Part shown: positions 14,100-19,859 of the stretch, piece after piece | Layout of the letters: every line of letters begins with the position of its first letter | Position numbering within the stretch: the stretch's first letter is position 1 | Origin: a virus | Reading direction: 5' to 3' (one strand) | DNA: 23,034 bases | Virus record (IMG/VR): IMGVR_UViG_3300047408_000021 | Span: 1-23,034 of that record | Program-made: the position numbers and the translations under genes | Notes under the pieces: model-generated | The model's input: the letters and a program-made list of their open reading frames with translations, nothing else | What the model was told of the DNA's origin: nothing | Database searches by the model: none

Positions 14100-14867
14100 A
14101 TGTCCAGCACCGACTTCGCCCCCGCCCCGTTCACCACGACCGGAGCCGAAGGCATCGCCCCCGTAGTCGCTTCCTTGCAGAAGGTGTGGAAGCGCCTACA
14201 GAAGGCGCAGCCGACCCTCCCGGACGCCACCATCGTCATCAAGCGCGACTCACGCGCCTGGGGTCACACCACCACCATGAAGGTGTGGGGCTCGCAGGCC
14301 ACCAAGGGTCGCGGCAAGGCCAAGACCGTCTCCCTCGCCAACGAGCGGTTCGAGGTCATGGTGTCCGGCGAGAACCTCTCGAGGGGTCCGGTGGCCGTGC
14401 TCGGGACCCTGCTTCACGAGGCAGCCCACGCCCTCAACCTGGCCGACGGGATCATGGACGTGGACTCCAACGGGCGGCACAACAAAAAGTTCAAGGCCCG
14501 CGCGGAGGAGGCGTGGGGGCTCGACATCCGGGACCTCGGGAATTGGCTCGGATGGACCGACACCCACGTCCCCGCCGAGTGCGCGAAGCGGTGGTCTGTT
14601 GAGGTCAAGATGATCGCCACCGCCCTGCACAAGGCGACCGTGGCTCACCACCCGTCAGTCGGCAAGGGCGGCACCGCTGTCATCGTGCCCCCGAAGCCGG
14701 GACGCACCAAGACGGGCGGCAGGGCGAAGAACCTCAACCGCGCCGTGTGCAAGTGCGTGCCGGACGCCTCCGGGTGGAGGCCCTCGCTCCGGGCGTCGGC
14801 TCGAGTCCTCGCCATTGGCATCAAGTGTGAGGAGTGCGACGCTCTGTTCGAGGTGACTGGCGAGTGA
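14100..14867 (+). CDS. SprT-like zinc metallopeptidase with C-terminal zinc ribbon
   Basis: A 255-aa protein. The metalloprotease motif HEAAH (about residues 106-110) followed by H in NGRHNKKF (about 127) is the SprT/Wss1-type arrangement HExxH...H. The C-terminus has CKC and CEEC pairs (about residues 217-250) that probably bind a second zinc. Cellular SprT-like proteases (Spartan) degrade DNA-protein cross-links, so a role in clearing or remodelling DNA-bound proteins is possible. ATG 14100 follows the leader repeat and GAAAGG. The frame is open from ATG 14025, but that ATG lies within the -35 box. This is the first gene after the lysis cassette and has its own promoter. Confidence 0.75.
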   Translation: MSSTDFAPAPFTTTGAEGIAPVVASLQKVWKRLQKAQPTLPDATIVIKRDSRAWGHTTTMKVWGSQATKGRGKAKTVSLANERFEVMVSGENLSRGPVAVLGTLLHEAAHALNLADGIMDVDSNGRHNKKFKARAEEAWGLDIRDLGNWLGWTDTHVPAECAKRWSVEVKMIATALHKATVAHHPSVGKGGTAVIVPPKPGRTKTGGRAKNLNRAVCKCVPDASGWRPSLRASARVLAIGIKCEECDALFEVTGE

Positions 14868-15022
14868 GTTGGTGGCGAGAGGTGTGGCAGGAGGTCCCCT
14901 GCCCCGTGTGTGAGGCGGGGCCGGGAGAGCCCTGCCGCACCCTCTCCGGCAGGGTGAGTTACGAGCCTCACGCCGAGAGAGCGCGGCTTGCCCGCCTCCA
15001 CCGGCTCGACCCGTACCTGTGA
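14864..15022 (+). CDS. Small zinc-finger protein (CPxC...PGEPC type)
   Basis: A 52-aa protein starting at GTG 14864 in overlap with the previous stop. It contains CPVCEAGPGEPCRTLSGR followed by EPHAERARLARLHRLDPYL. This is a small zinc-binding family common in actinobacterial phages and hosts, with the last metal ligand probably His in EPHAER. The role is unknown; DNA or protein binding is usual for such fingers. Confidence 0.7.
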   Translation: MSWWREVWQEVPCPVCEAGPGEPCRTLSGRVSYEPHAERARLARLHRLDPYL

Positions 15023-15032
15023 CGCAGATCAC
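15019..15032. promoter_or_regulatory. Second Crp/GlxR-like box
   Basis: GTGACGCAGATCAC overlaps the stop of the preceding zinc-finger gene. As at 13990, it stands about 27-40 bases upstream of a TGTCAA...CTAGAC repeat. Confidence 0.4.
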
Positions 15033-15072
15033 TGTCAACCTACTAGGCACTCACTTGTCAACCTGCTAGACT
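15033..15072 (+). promoter_or_regulatory. Tandem TGTCAA-N4-CTAGAC-like repeats upstream of C2HC gene
   Basis: TGTCAACCTACTAGGC (15033-15048) and TGTCAACCTGCTAGAC (15056-15071) lie 23 bases apart. TAGACT at 15067-15072 could be a -10 box, but no convincing -35 is spaced correctly, so this may be an operator rather than a simple promoter. Confidence 0.45.
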
Positions 15073-15073
15073 A

Positions 15074-15087
15074 CTGACGTAAGGCAG
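15074..15087. repeat. Palindromic site: CTGACGTAAGGCAG
   Basis: Two bases after the TAGACT element before the C2HC gene; identical to 1518-1531. Confidence 0.7.
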
Positions 15088-15109
15088 ACAACGAGAGGAG
15101 AACCAAGCG

Positions 15110-15199
15110 ATGCACAAGTGCCCGCACTGTGGCTACTCGTTCCCCGATAAGGGGAGCCTGAAAGCCCACACGGACGGAGGGTGCCCCGACGCACCCTGA
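15110..15199 (+). CDS. 29-aa C2HC zinc-finger peptide
   Basis: A tiny gene with ATG 15110, preceded by GAGAGGAG. It encodes a single finger: Cys-X2-Cys in KCPHCGYSF, then His in LKAHTDGG and Cys after X4 (C-X2-C-X12-H-X4-C). The finger fills almost the whole product. Its own leader (two operator-like repeats and a palindromic site at 15074-15087) implies it is regulated separately. Possibly a DNA-binding regulator; no data decide. Confidence 0.6.
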   Translation: MHKCPHCGYSFPDKGSLKAHTDGGCPDAP

Positions 15200-15208
15200 A
15201 CCACCGAC

Positions 15209-15239
15209 TTGCCAACCCGCTCGGGCGGGGTGGTACAGT
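15209..15239 (+). promoter_or_regulatory. Putative promoter for the 15271 operon
   Basis: TTGCCA (15209-15214) and TACAGT (15234-15239) are separated by 19 bases. The -35 overlaps a degenerate TGCCAACCCGCTCGGG copy of the leader repeat. Confidence 0.45.
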
Positions 15240-15245
15240 CCGTTT

Positions 15246-15265
15246 ACACCAACCGCTAGAAAGGA
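15246..15265 (+). promoter_or_regulatory. Leader repeat plus Shine-Dalgarno of the 15271 gene
   Basis: ACACCAACCGCTA (15246-15258) is identical to the copy at 14072-14084 and merges into GAAAGGA, about 7 bases before ATG 15271. Confidence 0.6.
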
Positions 15266-15270
15266 TCAGC

Positions 15271-15684
15271 ATGAACAAGACATCAACCACCGCGACAGTC
15301 ACCCGGATTCCGCCGTGCGACTTTTGCACCAACTCCGCCGTCTACGACACGAAGATGCGCGACCGCTCCTCATGGGCATACATGTGTGAGGACCACTACG
15401 CCGTGCTCGGAATCGGTCGGCTCGGGCTCGGACTAGGCCAGAGGCTTATCCTCCCCGCAGATAAGGCAGACACCCCGGACACCCCGGACGCCACGTCCTC
15501 GAGGACGGAGTGGACAACCGCCGAGTTGCGGGAGGAGTTCACCGTCCTGGGGTTCTCAATGGGGTACGTCGTCGTACAACGCAAGGCCGACGACGTGAAG
15601 GGCTCCATGCTTTTCAAGCGAGTCAATGACGCCGACGGCGAACCCCACCGCGTTTACTACGGATGGGCGGAGGACAAGGCATGA
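15271..15684 (+). CDS. Hypothetical protein with N-terminal zinc-binding motif
   Basis: A 137-aa protein. The N-terminus has CDFC (about residues 16-19) and MCEDHY (about 38-43), a four-ligand zinc pattern shared with small actinophage early proteins. The C-terminal part (EEFTVLGFSMGYVVVQRKAD, then GSMLFKRV) looks like a short beta-strand module seen in related phage proteins. The connecting region has Thr/Pro/Asp repeats (ADTPDTPDAT). It starts at ATG 15271 after a leader repeat and heads an operon of five overlapping genes ending at 16918. Confidence 0.6.
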   Translation: MNKTSTTATVTRIPPCDFCTNSAVYDTKMRDRSSWAYMCEDHYAVLGIGRLGLGLGQRLILPADKADTPDTPDATSSRTEWTTAELREEFTVLGFSMGYVVVQRKADDVKGSMLFKRVNDADGEPHRVYYGWAEDKA

Positions 15685-15776
15685 GCGACCACCGGCACCG
15701 TTGGGAGATTCAGTACGGCGGCGGCTCGCGTTGCGCCGTGTGCGGGGCAACGACAGATCGGAACGTGGAGTCATGA
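15681..15776 (+). CDS. 31-aa CxxC micro-protein
   Basis: A micro-gene with ATG 15681 overlapping the previous stop by 4 bases and overlapping the next ATG by 4 bases. The product starts MSDHRHRWEI and has one CAVC pair (residues 18-21) with His residues upstream, so it can form a small zinc site. Support comes from tight coupling on both sides. No function can be assigned. Confidence 0.5.
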   Translation: MSDHRHRWEIQYGGGSRCAVCGATTDRNVES

Positions 15777-16111
15777 GCGAGTACGACAACCCGTCCGATT
15801 GGGCCGCGTCCCTCGAGGCCAACCTCCTCCACTGTCGGGAGTTGGGTCACTCGTGGGACGGCTACACCGCGTCCTATGACAACAAGTCGCGGACGTACGA
15901 CAGGACCCTCATGTGCGCATCCTGTGGCACCGAGCGGCGGCAGATTCTCGACGCTCGAGGAGAGGTCATCAAAAACGGCTACGGCTACGTCCCCGGCTAC
16001 CTCGCCAAAGGACAGTTCGATCACGTCGGGCACAAGGTCCCGCGTGCCACCTTCCGACTCGTGGCCCTGCAACGCATGGTCACCCCGGCTCGCAAGAGGA
16101 GGGCGTCATGA
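15773..16111 (+). CDS. Zinc-binding hypothetical protein
   Basis: A 112-aa protein of a type common in actinophages: ANLLHCRELGHSWDG at the N-terminus, then CASCGTERRQILDARGEVIK and NGYGYVPGYL. The Cys (RE)LGH and CxxC supply four metal ligands. A palindromic repeat (15890-15903) lies in the coding sequence. Function unknown. Confidence 0.6.
   Translation: MSEYDNPSDWAASLEANLLHCRELGHSWDGYTASYDNKSRTYDRTLMCASCGTERRQILDARGEVIKNGYGYVPGYLAKGQFDHVGHKVPRATFRLVALQRMVTPARKRRAS
15890..15903. repeat. Palindromic site: CGGACGTACGACAG
   Basis: In the zinc-binding gene at 15773; identical to 2051-2064. Confidence 0.6.
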
Positions 16112-16281
16112 AGGGCGTCAAGTACGCCACCGTCCGCAACGAGAAGCACACCATCACCGTGCGGACATGGCGGGAGCGGAAGGGTCCCGGCTCCCGCGTG
16201 TTCGAGGACCACTACAGGTTCGTCCTCGACGGGAAAATCCTGGACGAGGGGACGCTGGCCGACCCGAAGGACGAAGGGTGA
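16108..16281 (+). CDS. Small hypothetical protein
   Basis: A 57-aa, beta-rich, strongly charged protein (KYATVRNEKHTITVRTWRER, then DHYRFVLDGKILDEGTL) with no recognised domain. It overlaps both neighbours by 4 bases, so it is part of the operon beginning at 15271. Confidence 0.5.
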   Translation: MKGVKYATVRNEKHTITVRTWRERKGPGSRVFEDHYRFVLDGKILDEGTLADPKDEG

Positions 16282-16703
16282 GCAGGCGCGCCAAGGATGA
16301 GCCTTGGATGAACAAGTGCAAGGTCTGTGGCCGTCAGGCGGAGGTGGGGCATCCTGACGGCTACGGCGGGCAGGAGTACTACTGTGCCCTCCACGAGCCG
16401 GAGACACTCGAGAACCTGTGGACGGGACCGCCGGACGGGGAGCGCAGCGGTGGGACTTACGACAGCAGTCGGGACAAGGATCGGCTCAACCGGCAGGCGC
16501 GCATGGTGTGGCTCGTGATGGCCGACGGCGAGTGGCACACCCTGTCCGGCATCGCCGCCCGGACGGGGCAGCCGGAGGCGTCCATATCTGCAAGGCTCCG
16601 GGACCTACGCAAACGGCGGTTCGGGTCGCACATCATCGCCCGCCGCTACGTCGCCGACGGGCTCCACGAGTATCGCTGGGAAGGGAGGAGGAACCTCGCA
16701 TGA
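16278..16703 (+). CDS. Zinc ribbon + winged helix-turn-helix protein
   Basis: A 141-aa protein from GTG 16278. The N-terminus has CKVCGRQAEVGH and CALHEPE, a four-ligand zinc site (about residues 14-40). The C-terminal half (NRQARMVWLVMADGEWHTLS, IAARTGQPEASISARLRDLR, then a beta-hairpin ending YRW) is a winged helix seen in phage DNA-binding proteins. It may be a transcription regulator or an accessory replication protein. A palindromic repeat (16452-16465) is in its gene. Confidence 0.6.
   Translation: MSRRAKDEPWMNKCKVCGRQAEVGHPDGYGGQEYYCALHEPETLENLWTGPPDGERSGGTYDSSRDKDRLNRQARMVWLVMADGEWHTLSGIAARTGQPEASISARLRDLRKRRFGSHIIARRYVADGLHEYRWEGRRNLA
16452..16465. repeat. Palindromic site: GGGACTTACGACAG
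   Basis: In the linker between zinc and winged-helix parts of the 16278 gene; encodes GTYDS. Confidence 0.55.
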
Positions 16704-16918
16704 CGCACCGGCTACCTAGCACCGTCCGAGCCGGACGGAGGGTCACCGAGTTGGAGGATCGTCTCATCGTGGCTCGAGCCGCGCGGGACGCCGCCATCCG
16801 TGACCGGCACCGGCAGGGCATCGGTCCCACACAGATCGCACGGGAGGTCGGGATCACCCGGCAGGCCGTCTACAACGTGCTTGTCAACCAACTTGACCCT
16901 GATCGCTCCGTCGTGTGA
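16700..16918 (+). CDS. Small helix-turn-helix protein
   Basis: A 72-aa protein, ATG 16700 overlapping the previous stop. An amphipathic N-terminal helix (VTELEDRLIVARAARDAAIR) is followed by a resolvase-type helix-turn-helix: GIGPTQIAREVGITRQAVYN (about residues 41-60). It could be a DNA-binding regulator and is a candidate for a protein reading one of the dispersed motifs, but that link is speculative. Confidence 0.6.
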   Translation: MTHRLPSTVRAGRRVTELEDRLIVARAARDAAIRDRHRQGIGPTQIAREVGITRQAVYNVLVNQLDPDRSVV

Positions 16919-16931
16919 CAATCGACTAGAC
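16893..16931 (+). promoter_or_regulatory. Weak promoter and TGACAATCGACTAGAC repeat
   Basis: TTGACC (16893-16898), 18 bases and GACAAT (16917-16922) form a possible promoter; the repeat copy TGACAATCGACTAGAC spans 16916-16931. It lies across the end of the preceding gene and precedes the gene at 16956. Confidence 0.35.
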
Positions 16932-16933
16932 AG

Positions 16934-16955
16934 ACACCAACGAAAGGAACCGCTA
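16934..16955 (+). promoter_or_regulatory. Leader variant: GAAAGG before CCGCTA
   Basis: ACACCAACGAAAGGAACCGCTA directly precedes ATG 16956. Compared with other leaders, the Shine-Dalgarno core and the AACCGCTA part are in reversed order. Confidence 0.5.
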
Positions 16956-17279
16956 ATGAACGAGGACATCAAGGTGATGAACACCGCCGACCTCACCGAG
17001 TTGAACAATCGGGCCATCCGCTCCAAGTTCAACCGGACCCTCGCCGCCCCATTCATCGCCATGCTCGACCCCAACGGGAACCACATCGCCTCACTCATCC
17101 TGTGGGGCCACAACGCCGACAGCGCTCACAAGTTCCACCACCGGGCGCGCGTGCTCTGCAAGATCATCGACCACGACAAGCCCGTCATGGTCCTCCTCGA
17201 CATCGCGGATGAGGATTGGGCACGACTCCACACGCCCGCCGAGTTCAAGGATGCCGCCGATAGTGTCGGCGGGGTCTGA
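16956..17279 (+). CDS. Hypothetical protein
   Basis: A 107-aa protein with no recognised domain. Features are a helical start (MNTADLTELNNRAIRSKFNR), a beta strand pair (APFIAMLDPNGNHIASLILW) and a His-rich segment (SAHKFHHRARVLCKIIDHDK). It has its own repeat-bearing leader and is followed by a 102-base gap with a hairpin, so it may be its own transcription unit. Confidence 0.55.
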   Translation: MNEDIKVMNTADLTELNNRAIRSKFNRTLAAPFIAMLDPNGNHIASLILWGHNADSAHKFHHRARVLCKIIDHDKPVMVLLDIADEDWARLHTPAEFKDAADSVGGV

Positions 17280-17303
17280 CACCATCACAAACGTCTCCCG
17301 GGA

Positions 17304-17333
17304 GCCGGGGTGCATCGGGGGAGCACTCCCGGC
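17304..17333 (+). terminator. GC-rich stem-loop, possible terminator
   Basis: GCCGGGGTGC (17304-17313) pairs with GCAC-T-CCCGGC (17323-17333) with one bulged T and a 9-base loop. No T-tract follows. It lies between two genes with separate leaders, so termination or attenuation is possible. Confidence 0.35.
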
Positions 17334-17342
17334 ACCGGGGGC

Positions 17343-17370
17343 GAACCAACCGCTACAACCAACCCGCTAG
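17343..17370 (+). promoter_or_regulatory. Double leader repeat before the 17382 gene
   Basis: CGAACCAACCGCTA and CAACCAACCCGCTAG stand side by side just before GGAGAAACC and ATG 17382. No -35/-10 pair was found upstream. Confidence 0.5.
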
Positions 17371-17381
17371 GAGAAACCAAC

Positions 17382-17966
17382 ATGACCGACAACATCAGCA
17401 TCAACATCCCGAAGGACGGGGCCATCCCGTACGTGGAGGGCAGCCACGCCGTCGGCGTACAGGTGGAGACTCGCACCACCGAGAGCGACGCGCTACAGGT
17501 CCGGCTCACGTTCGAGGCCGTCGGGGAGGACGCCCTGCACGCCGGGTCCCTCGTGGCCGAGTTCACCCTCATCAGGCCGGAGCAGGTCCCGCACTCCGAC
17601 AAGTCCGACGACGAGCAAGCCACCATCGGCAGCAACTACGCCCGACTCATGGTGGAGGCGGCGCAGCACATCGTCGGGGAGCACCTGTCGGAGTTCTACT
17701 CCGAGGCCCTCTCCACCGCCATCGCGGACAGGGTGGCCGAGCAGGGCGGCGCGACAGTGGAGGGCATCGCCAAGACCTGCATGATGATCGCCGCGCTCCT
17801 CATCGTGCAGGCCGGGGGCGACAAGGCCAAGGCCAAGGCCAACGCCGACGTTGCAGGCAACCCGACCCTCCGGGACCTCGCCCTCAAGTCGGGGATGACC
17901 GAGGCGCTCATGGGTCACGTGACCGAGACCGTGCGCGAGGCCATCGACCTGTGTGACCTGTCGTGA
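17382..17966 (+). CDS. Hypothetical protein, helical C-terminus
   Basis: A 194-aa protein. The N-terminal half is beta-rich (VGVQVETRTTESDALQVRLT); the C-terminal half is helical with an Ala/Lys segment (GGDKAKAKANADVAGN) and a hydrophobic stretch (KTCMMIAALLIVQAGG) too polar at the ends for a confident membrane span. It precedes the RecB-like nuclease by a 4-base overlap, so it may act in the same recombination step. Family not recognised. Confidence 0.55.
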   Translation: MTDNISINIPKDGAIPYVEGSHAVGVQVETRTTESDALQVRLTFEAVGEDALHAGSLVAEFTLIRPEQVPHSDKSDDEQATIGSNYARLMVEAAQHIVGEHLSEFYSEALSTAIADRVAEQGGATVEGIAKTCMMIAALLIVQAGGDKAKAKANADVAGNPTLRDLALKSGMTEALMGHVTETVREAIDLCDLS

Positions 17967-17971
17967 GTGAG
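17958..17971. repeat. Near-match: CTGTCGTGAGTGAG
   Basis: Two mismatches; covers the stop/start overlap before the RecB-like nuclease. Confidence 0.3.
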
Positions 17972-18844
17972 AGCCATCCGGTCCTCCAACGGCTGTCGGG
18001 GAGGTCACGGCGTTACGCCCGGATTGACCTGGGTAGGATCGTCCCCTCCGTCACCACTGTCGTAAGTCTGACCCCCAAGCCATACCTCATGAATTGGGTG
18101 GTCAAGTTGGCGGCGGAATGGGCAGCGGCACACACGCTGGACCTCATGCCCATGTCGTACGAGGAGCGGGTGGCACTCATCAAGGCCGAAACCACCGTGC
18201 TCCGTGAGGAGGGTGCTCGGAAGGGCACCCTCCTCCACGAGTACGCCGAGCAGTACGTGTGGTTGGGCAGCGCGGAGCCGCCCAAGACCAAGCCGGAGCA
18301 GTCCGTCATCGACATCATCGACCTGTTGCAGCCGCACGTCCTGTTCACCGAGGCGATGGTGTGGAACGGGGAACACGGCTATGCCGGGACCCTCGACGGG
18401 GTGTGGGAGGTGACCATCGACGGGCGCGTGGAGACGTGGCTCGTGGACTGGAAAACCTCCAAGAGTCGGAGCGCGGAGTGGGCTCTGCAAGGGCTCGCCT
18501 ACGCCAAGGCCGAAACCATCTTCAACGGCAGGGGTGAGGAGTTCCCGATGCCGCACATTGACCGCATCGTGGTCCTGTGGGTCCCGTTCGATGGGCCGTG
18601 GGCGGTGCTCCCGGTGCAGGCCGGTGAGTTCGAGTGGGCAACCTTCCGGGCCGCGTTGCAGGTGCTCCGGTGGCACGACGCTCAAGGGGTGCAGGACGTT
18701 CTAGGACCACCGCTCTACGGACTTACGTCAGAGGTTGAGACGCCCCCGACCCCGAAGCCGGAACATCTCGAACGCCTGCACGCGCTCGGGATCGACTATC
18801 CCGCCCGCGTCATTCCGCCCGGAACGGGAGACACCGATGGCTGA
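17963..18844 (+). CDS. PD-(D/E)XK nuclease, RecB/Cas4-type exonuclease
   Basis: A 293-aa protein starting at GTG 17963. The N-terminus VPSVTTVVSLTPKPYLMNWV matches the entry segment of RecB-like phage exonucleases. The catalytic set is visible: His92 (LLHEYAE), Asp145 (TLDGVW), Asp162 and Lys164 (LVDWKTSK), and the Gln motif at Gln176 (ALQGLAYAK). Such nucleases resect double-strand ends for recombination or degrade host DNA. No Cys cluster for an iron-sulphur site was seen, unlike typical Cas4. The palindromic repeat appears twice in its gene (18057, 18718). Confidence 0.85.
   Translation: MSESHPVLQRLSGRSRRYARIDLGRIVPSVTTVVSLTPKPYLMNWVVKLAAEWAAAHTLDLMPMSYEERVALIKAETTVLREEGARKGTLLHEYAEQYVWLGSAEPPKTKPEQSVIDIIDLLQPHVLFTEAMVWNGEHGYAGTLDGVWEVTIDGRVETWLVDWKTSKSRSAEWALQGLAYAKAETIFNGRGEEFPMPHIDRIVVLWVPFDGPWAVLPVQAGEFEWATFRAALQVLRWHDAQGVQDVLGPPLYGLTSEVETPPTPKPEHLERLHALGIDYPARVIPPGTGDTDG
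18057..18070. repeat. Palindromic site: CTGTCGTAAGTCTG
   Basis: Near the 5' end of the RecB-like nuclease gene. Confidence 0.6.
18718..18731. repeat. Palindromic site: CGGACTTACGTCAG
   Basis: Near the 3' end of the RecB-like nuclease gene; encodes GLTSE, another frame. Confidence 0.6.
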
Positions 18845-19037
18845 GCACACCGCCGAGAATGGGCTACTCACCTGCGAGGACTTCCCCGGCCCTGAATCCT
18901 GCTGCGACTCATGCCACGAGGACGCCGACGAGGGATACATCGAACTCTCGTGGGGAGACACGGACGACGGGCGCGAGTATGTGGTTTGCTGCGCTCGCTT
19001 ACGGAACATGGAGCGCGAGCCCACCGACTTGACATGA
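18837..19037 (+). CDS. Small Cys-rich acidic protein
   Basis: A 66-aa acidic protein with ATG 18837, overlapping the nuclease gene by 8 bases. CCDSCHED (about residues 22-29) and CCARLRN (about 51-57) can form one zinc site. Function unknown; context is next to the recombination nuclease. Confidence 0.55.
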   Translation: MAEHTAENGLLTCEDFPGPESCCDSCHEDADEGYIELSWGDTDDGREYVVCCARLRNMEREPTDLT

Positions 19038-19059
19038 TCGAGTGTCAAGGCGCTAGACT
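19029..19059 (+). promoter_or_regulatory. Promoter with TGTCAAGGCGCTAGAC repeat
   Basis: TTGACA (19029-19034), a 19-base spacer and TAGACT (19054-19059). The repeat TGTCAAGGCGCTAGAC occupies 19043-19058. It sits 47 bases before ATG 19106. Confidence 0.55.
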
Positions 19060-19105
19060 CTCGGAAGCAACATCAACCAACACAACACGGAAGCGAGACA
19101 GCAAC

Positions 19106-19468
19106 ATGACAGACGAACAGATCAATTGGGACGACATGGCAACGTCCGGCTTCATGAAGTTCGAGGCCATCGGGGACAGCATCAGCGGCACCATCGCCAA
19201 GGTGTACCCCGGCACCGACTTCAACGGGAACCCGTGCCCCGTGCTCGACCTCATCACCGAGGACGGAGAGCGCACCCTCTCGTGCGGTCAAGCCAACCTC
19301 AAAGCGCAGATCGTCGCCATCAAGCCCAAGGCCGGTGAGACGATCAAGGTCACGTTCGACCACGAGGAGAAAGCCGCCCTCGGGATGCGCAAAGTGTTCG
19401 TCATCGAACACTCCAACCCCCTCGGGGCGACCGTGGAGACGACCGAGCCCGCAAAGCCGGGGTTCTGA
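19106..19468 (+). CDS. Probable single-strand DNA-binding-like (OB-fold) protein
   Basis: A 120-aa protein with ATG 19106. The pattern FMKFEAIGDSISGTIAKVYP, LDLITEDGERTLSCGQANLK and KPKAGETIKVTFDHEEKAAL recalls small OB-fold phage proteins of the DUF669/SSB kind, with an acidic, proline-containing C-terminus (ETTEPAKPGF). It has its own promoter and precedes the primase-helicase, so a role in coating single-stranded DNA is plausible. The assignment is inference from pattern, not a certain family. Confidence 0.5.
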   Translation: MTDEQINWDDMATSGFMKFEAIGDSISGTIAKVYPGTDFNGNPCPVLDLITEDGERTLSCGQANLKAQIVAIKPKAGETIKVTFDHEEKAALGMRKVFVIEHSNPLGATVETTEPAKPGF

Positions 19469-19469
19469 C

Positions 19470-19736
19470 ATGGCGCTCAACGGGCTCACCGATCGGGTCA
19501 AGACCGACGACGGCTATCACTTCACCCGGTTCACCGTCTCCGGAGAGGCAGAAGTCCTCCGCCGCGACGACCTCCGAGGGTGCTGGGAGGTCAACGGCAC
19601 CGTCTACGGCAGCCGAGAGGAGGCGTTCGAGGCAGCCGAGCAGATGCTCGACGCCGAGACGCAGGAGGCCCCGGAGCCTGACGACTCCTCGCCCGACCTG
19701 GCCGAGCGGGTAGCAGCCGGACACGCTACAGCCTAG
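19470..19736 (+). CDS. Hypothetical acidic protein
   Basis: An 88-aa protein starting one base after the previous stop codon (TGA C ATG). It has a small beta-sheet start (GYHFTRFTVSGEAEVL), then an acidic helix (EEAFEAAEQMLDAETQEAPE) and tail. Likely cotranscribed with the 19106 gene and ending at the strong hairpin after 19742. Function unknown. Confidence 0.55.
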   Translation: MALNGLTDRVKTDDGYHFTRFTVSGEAEVLRRDDLRGCWEVNGTVYGSREEAFEAAEQMLDAETQEAPEPDDSSPDLAERVAAGHATA

Positions 19737-19741
19737 TAACC

Positions 19742-19785
19742 ACCGGAGCCGGGTGGGAGTGTATGAGACTCCACCCGGCTCCGGT
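19742..19785 (+). terminator. Strong 15-bp terminator hairpin
   Basis: ACCGGAGCCGGGTGG (19742-19756) pairs perfectly with CCACCCGGCTCCGGT (19771-19785); AGT/ACT extends the stem after one bulge. It is followed by TCTAGTT, only weakly T-rich. It separates the 19106-19736 operon from the primase gene. A weaker, mismatched stem (GGAGAAGCC with GGCTCCTCC) follows from about 19794. Confidence 0.75.
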
Positions 19786-19821
19786 TCTAGTTCGGAGAAG
19801 CCCCCGCTAAAAGGCTCCTCC

Positions 19822-19849
19822 ACACCAACCGCTGACACCCACGAAAGGA
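19822..19849 (+). promoter_or_regulatory. Leader repeat plus Shine-Dalgarno of the primase-helicase
   Basis: ACACCAACCGCTG (19822-19834) and GAAAGG (19843-19848) precede ATG 19860. No clear promoter was found between the terminator and this leader. Confidence 0.6.
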
Positions 19850-19859
19850 CCATTCCACC

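Noticed and set aside
15571-15582. GTCGTACAACGC as another copy of the palindrome
   Set aside because: Outer bases fail on both sides; like 7193, 9794, 18152 and 22621 it matches only the G+C-friendly centre or one half.
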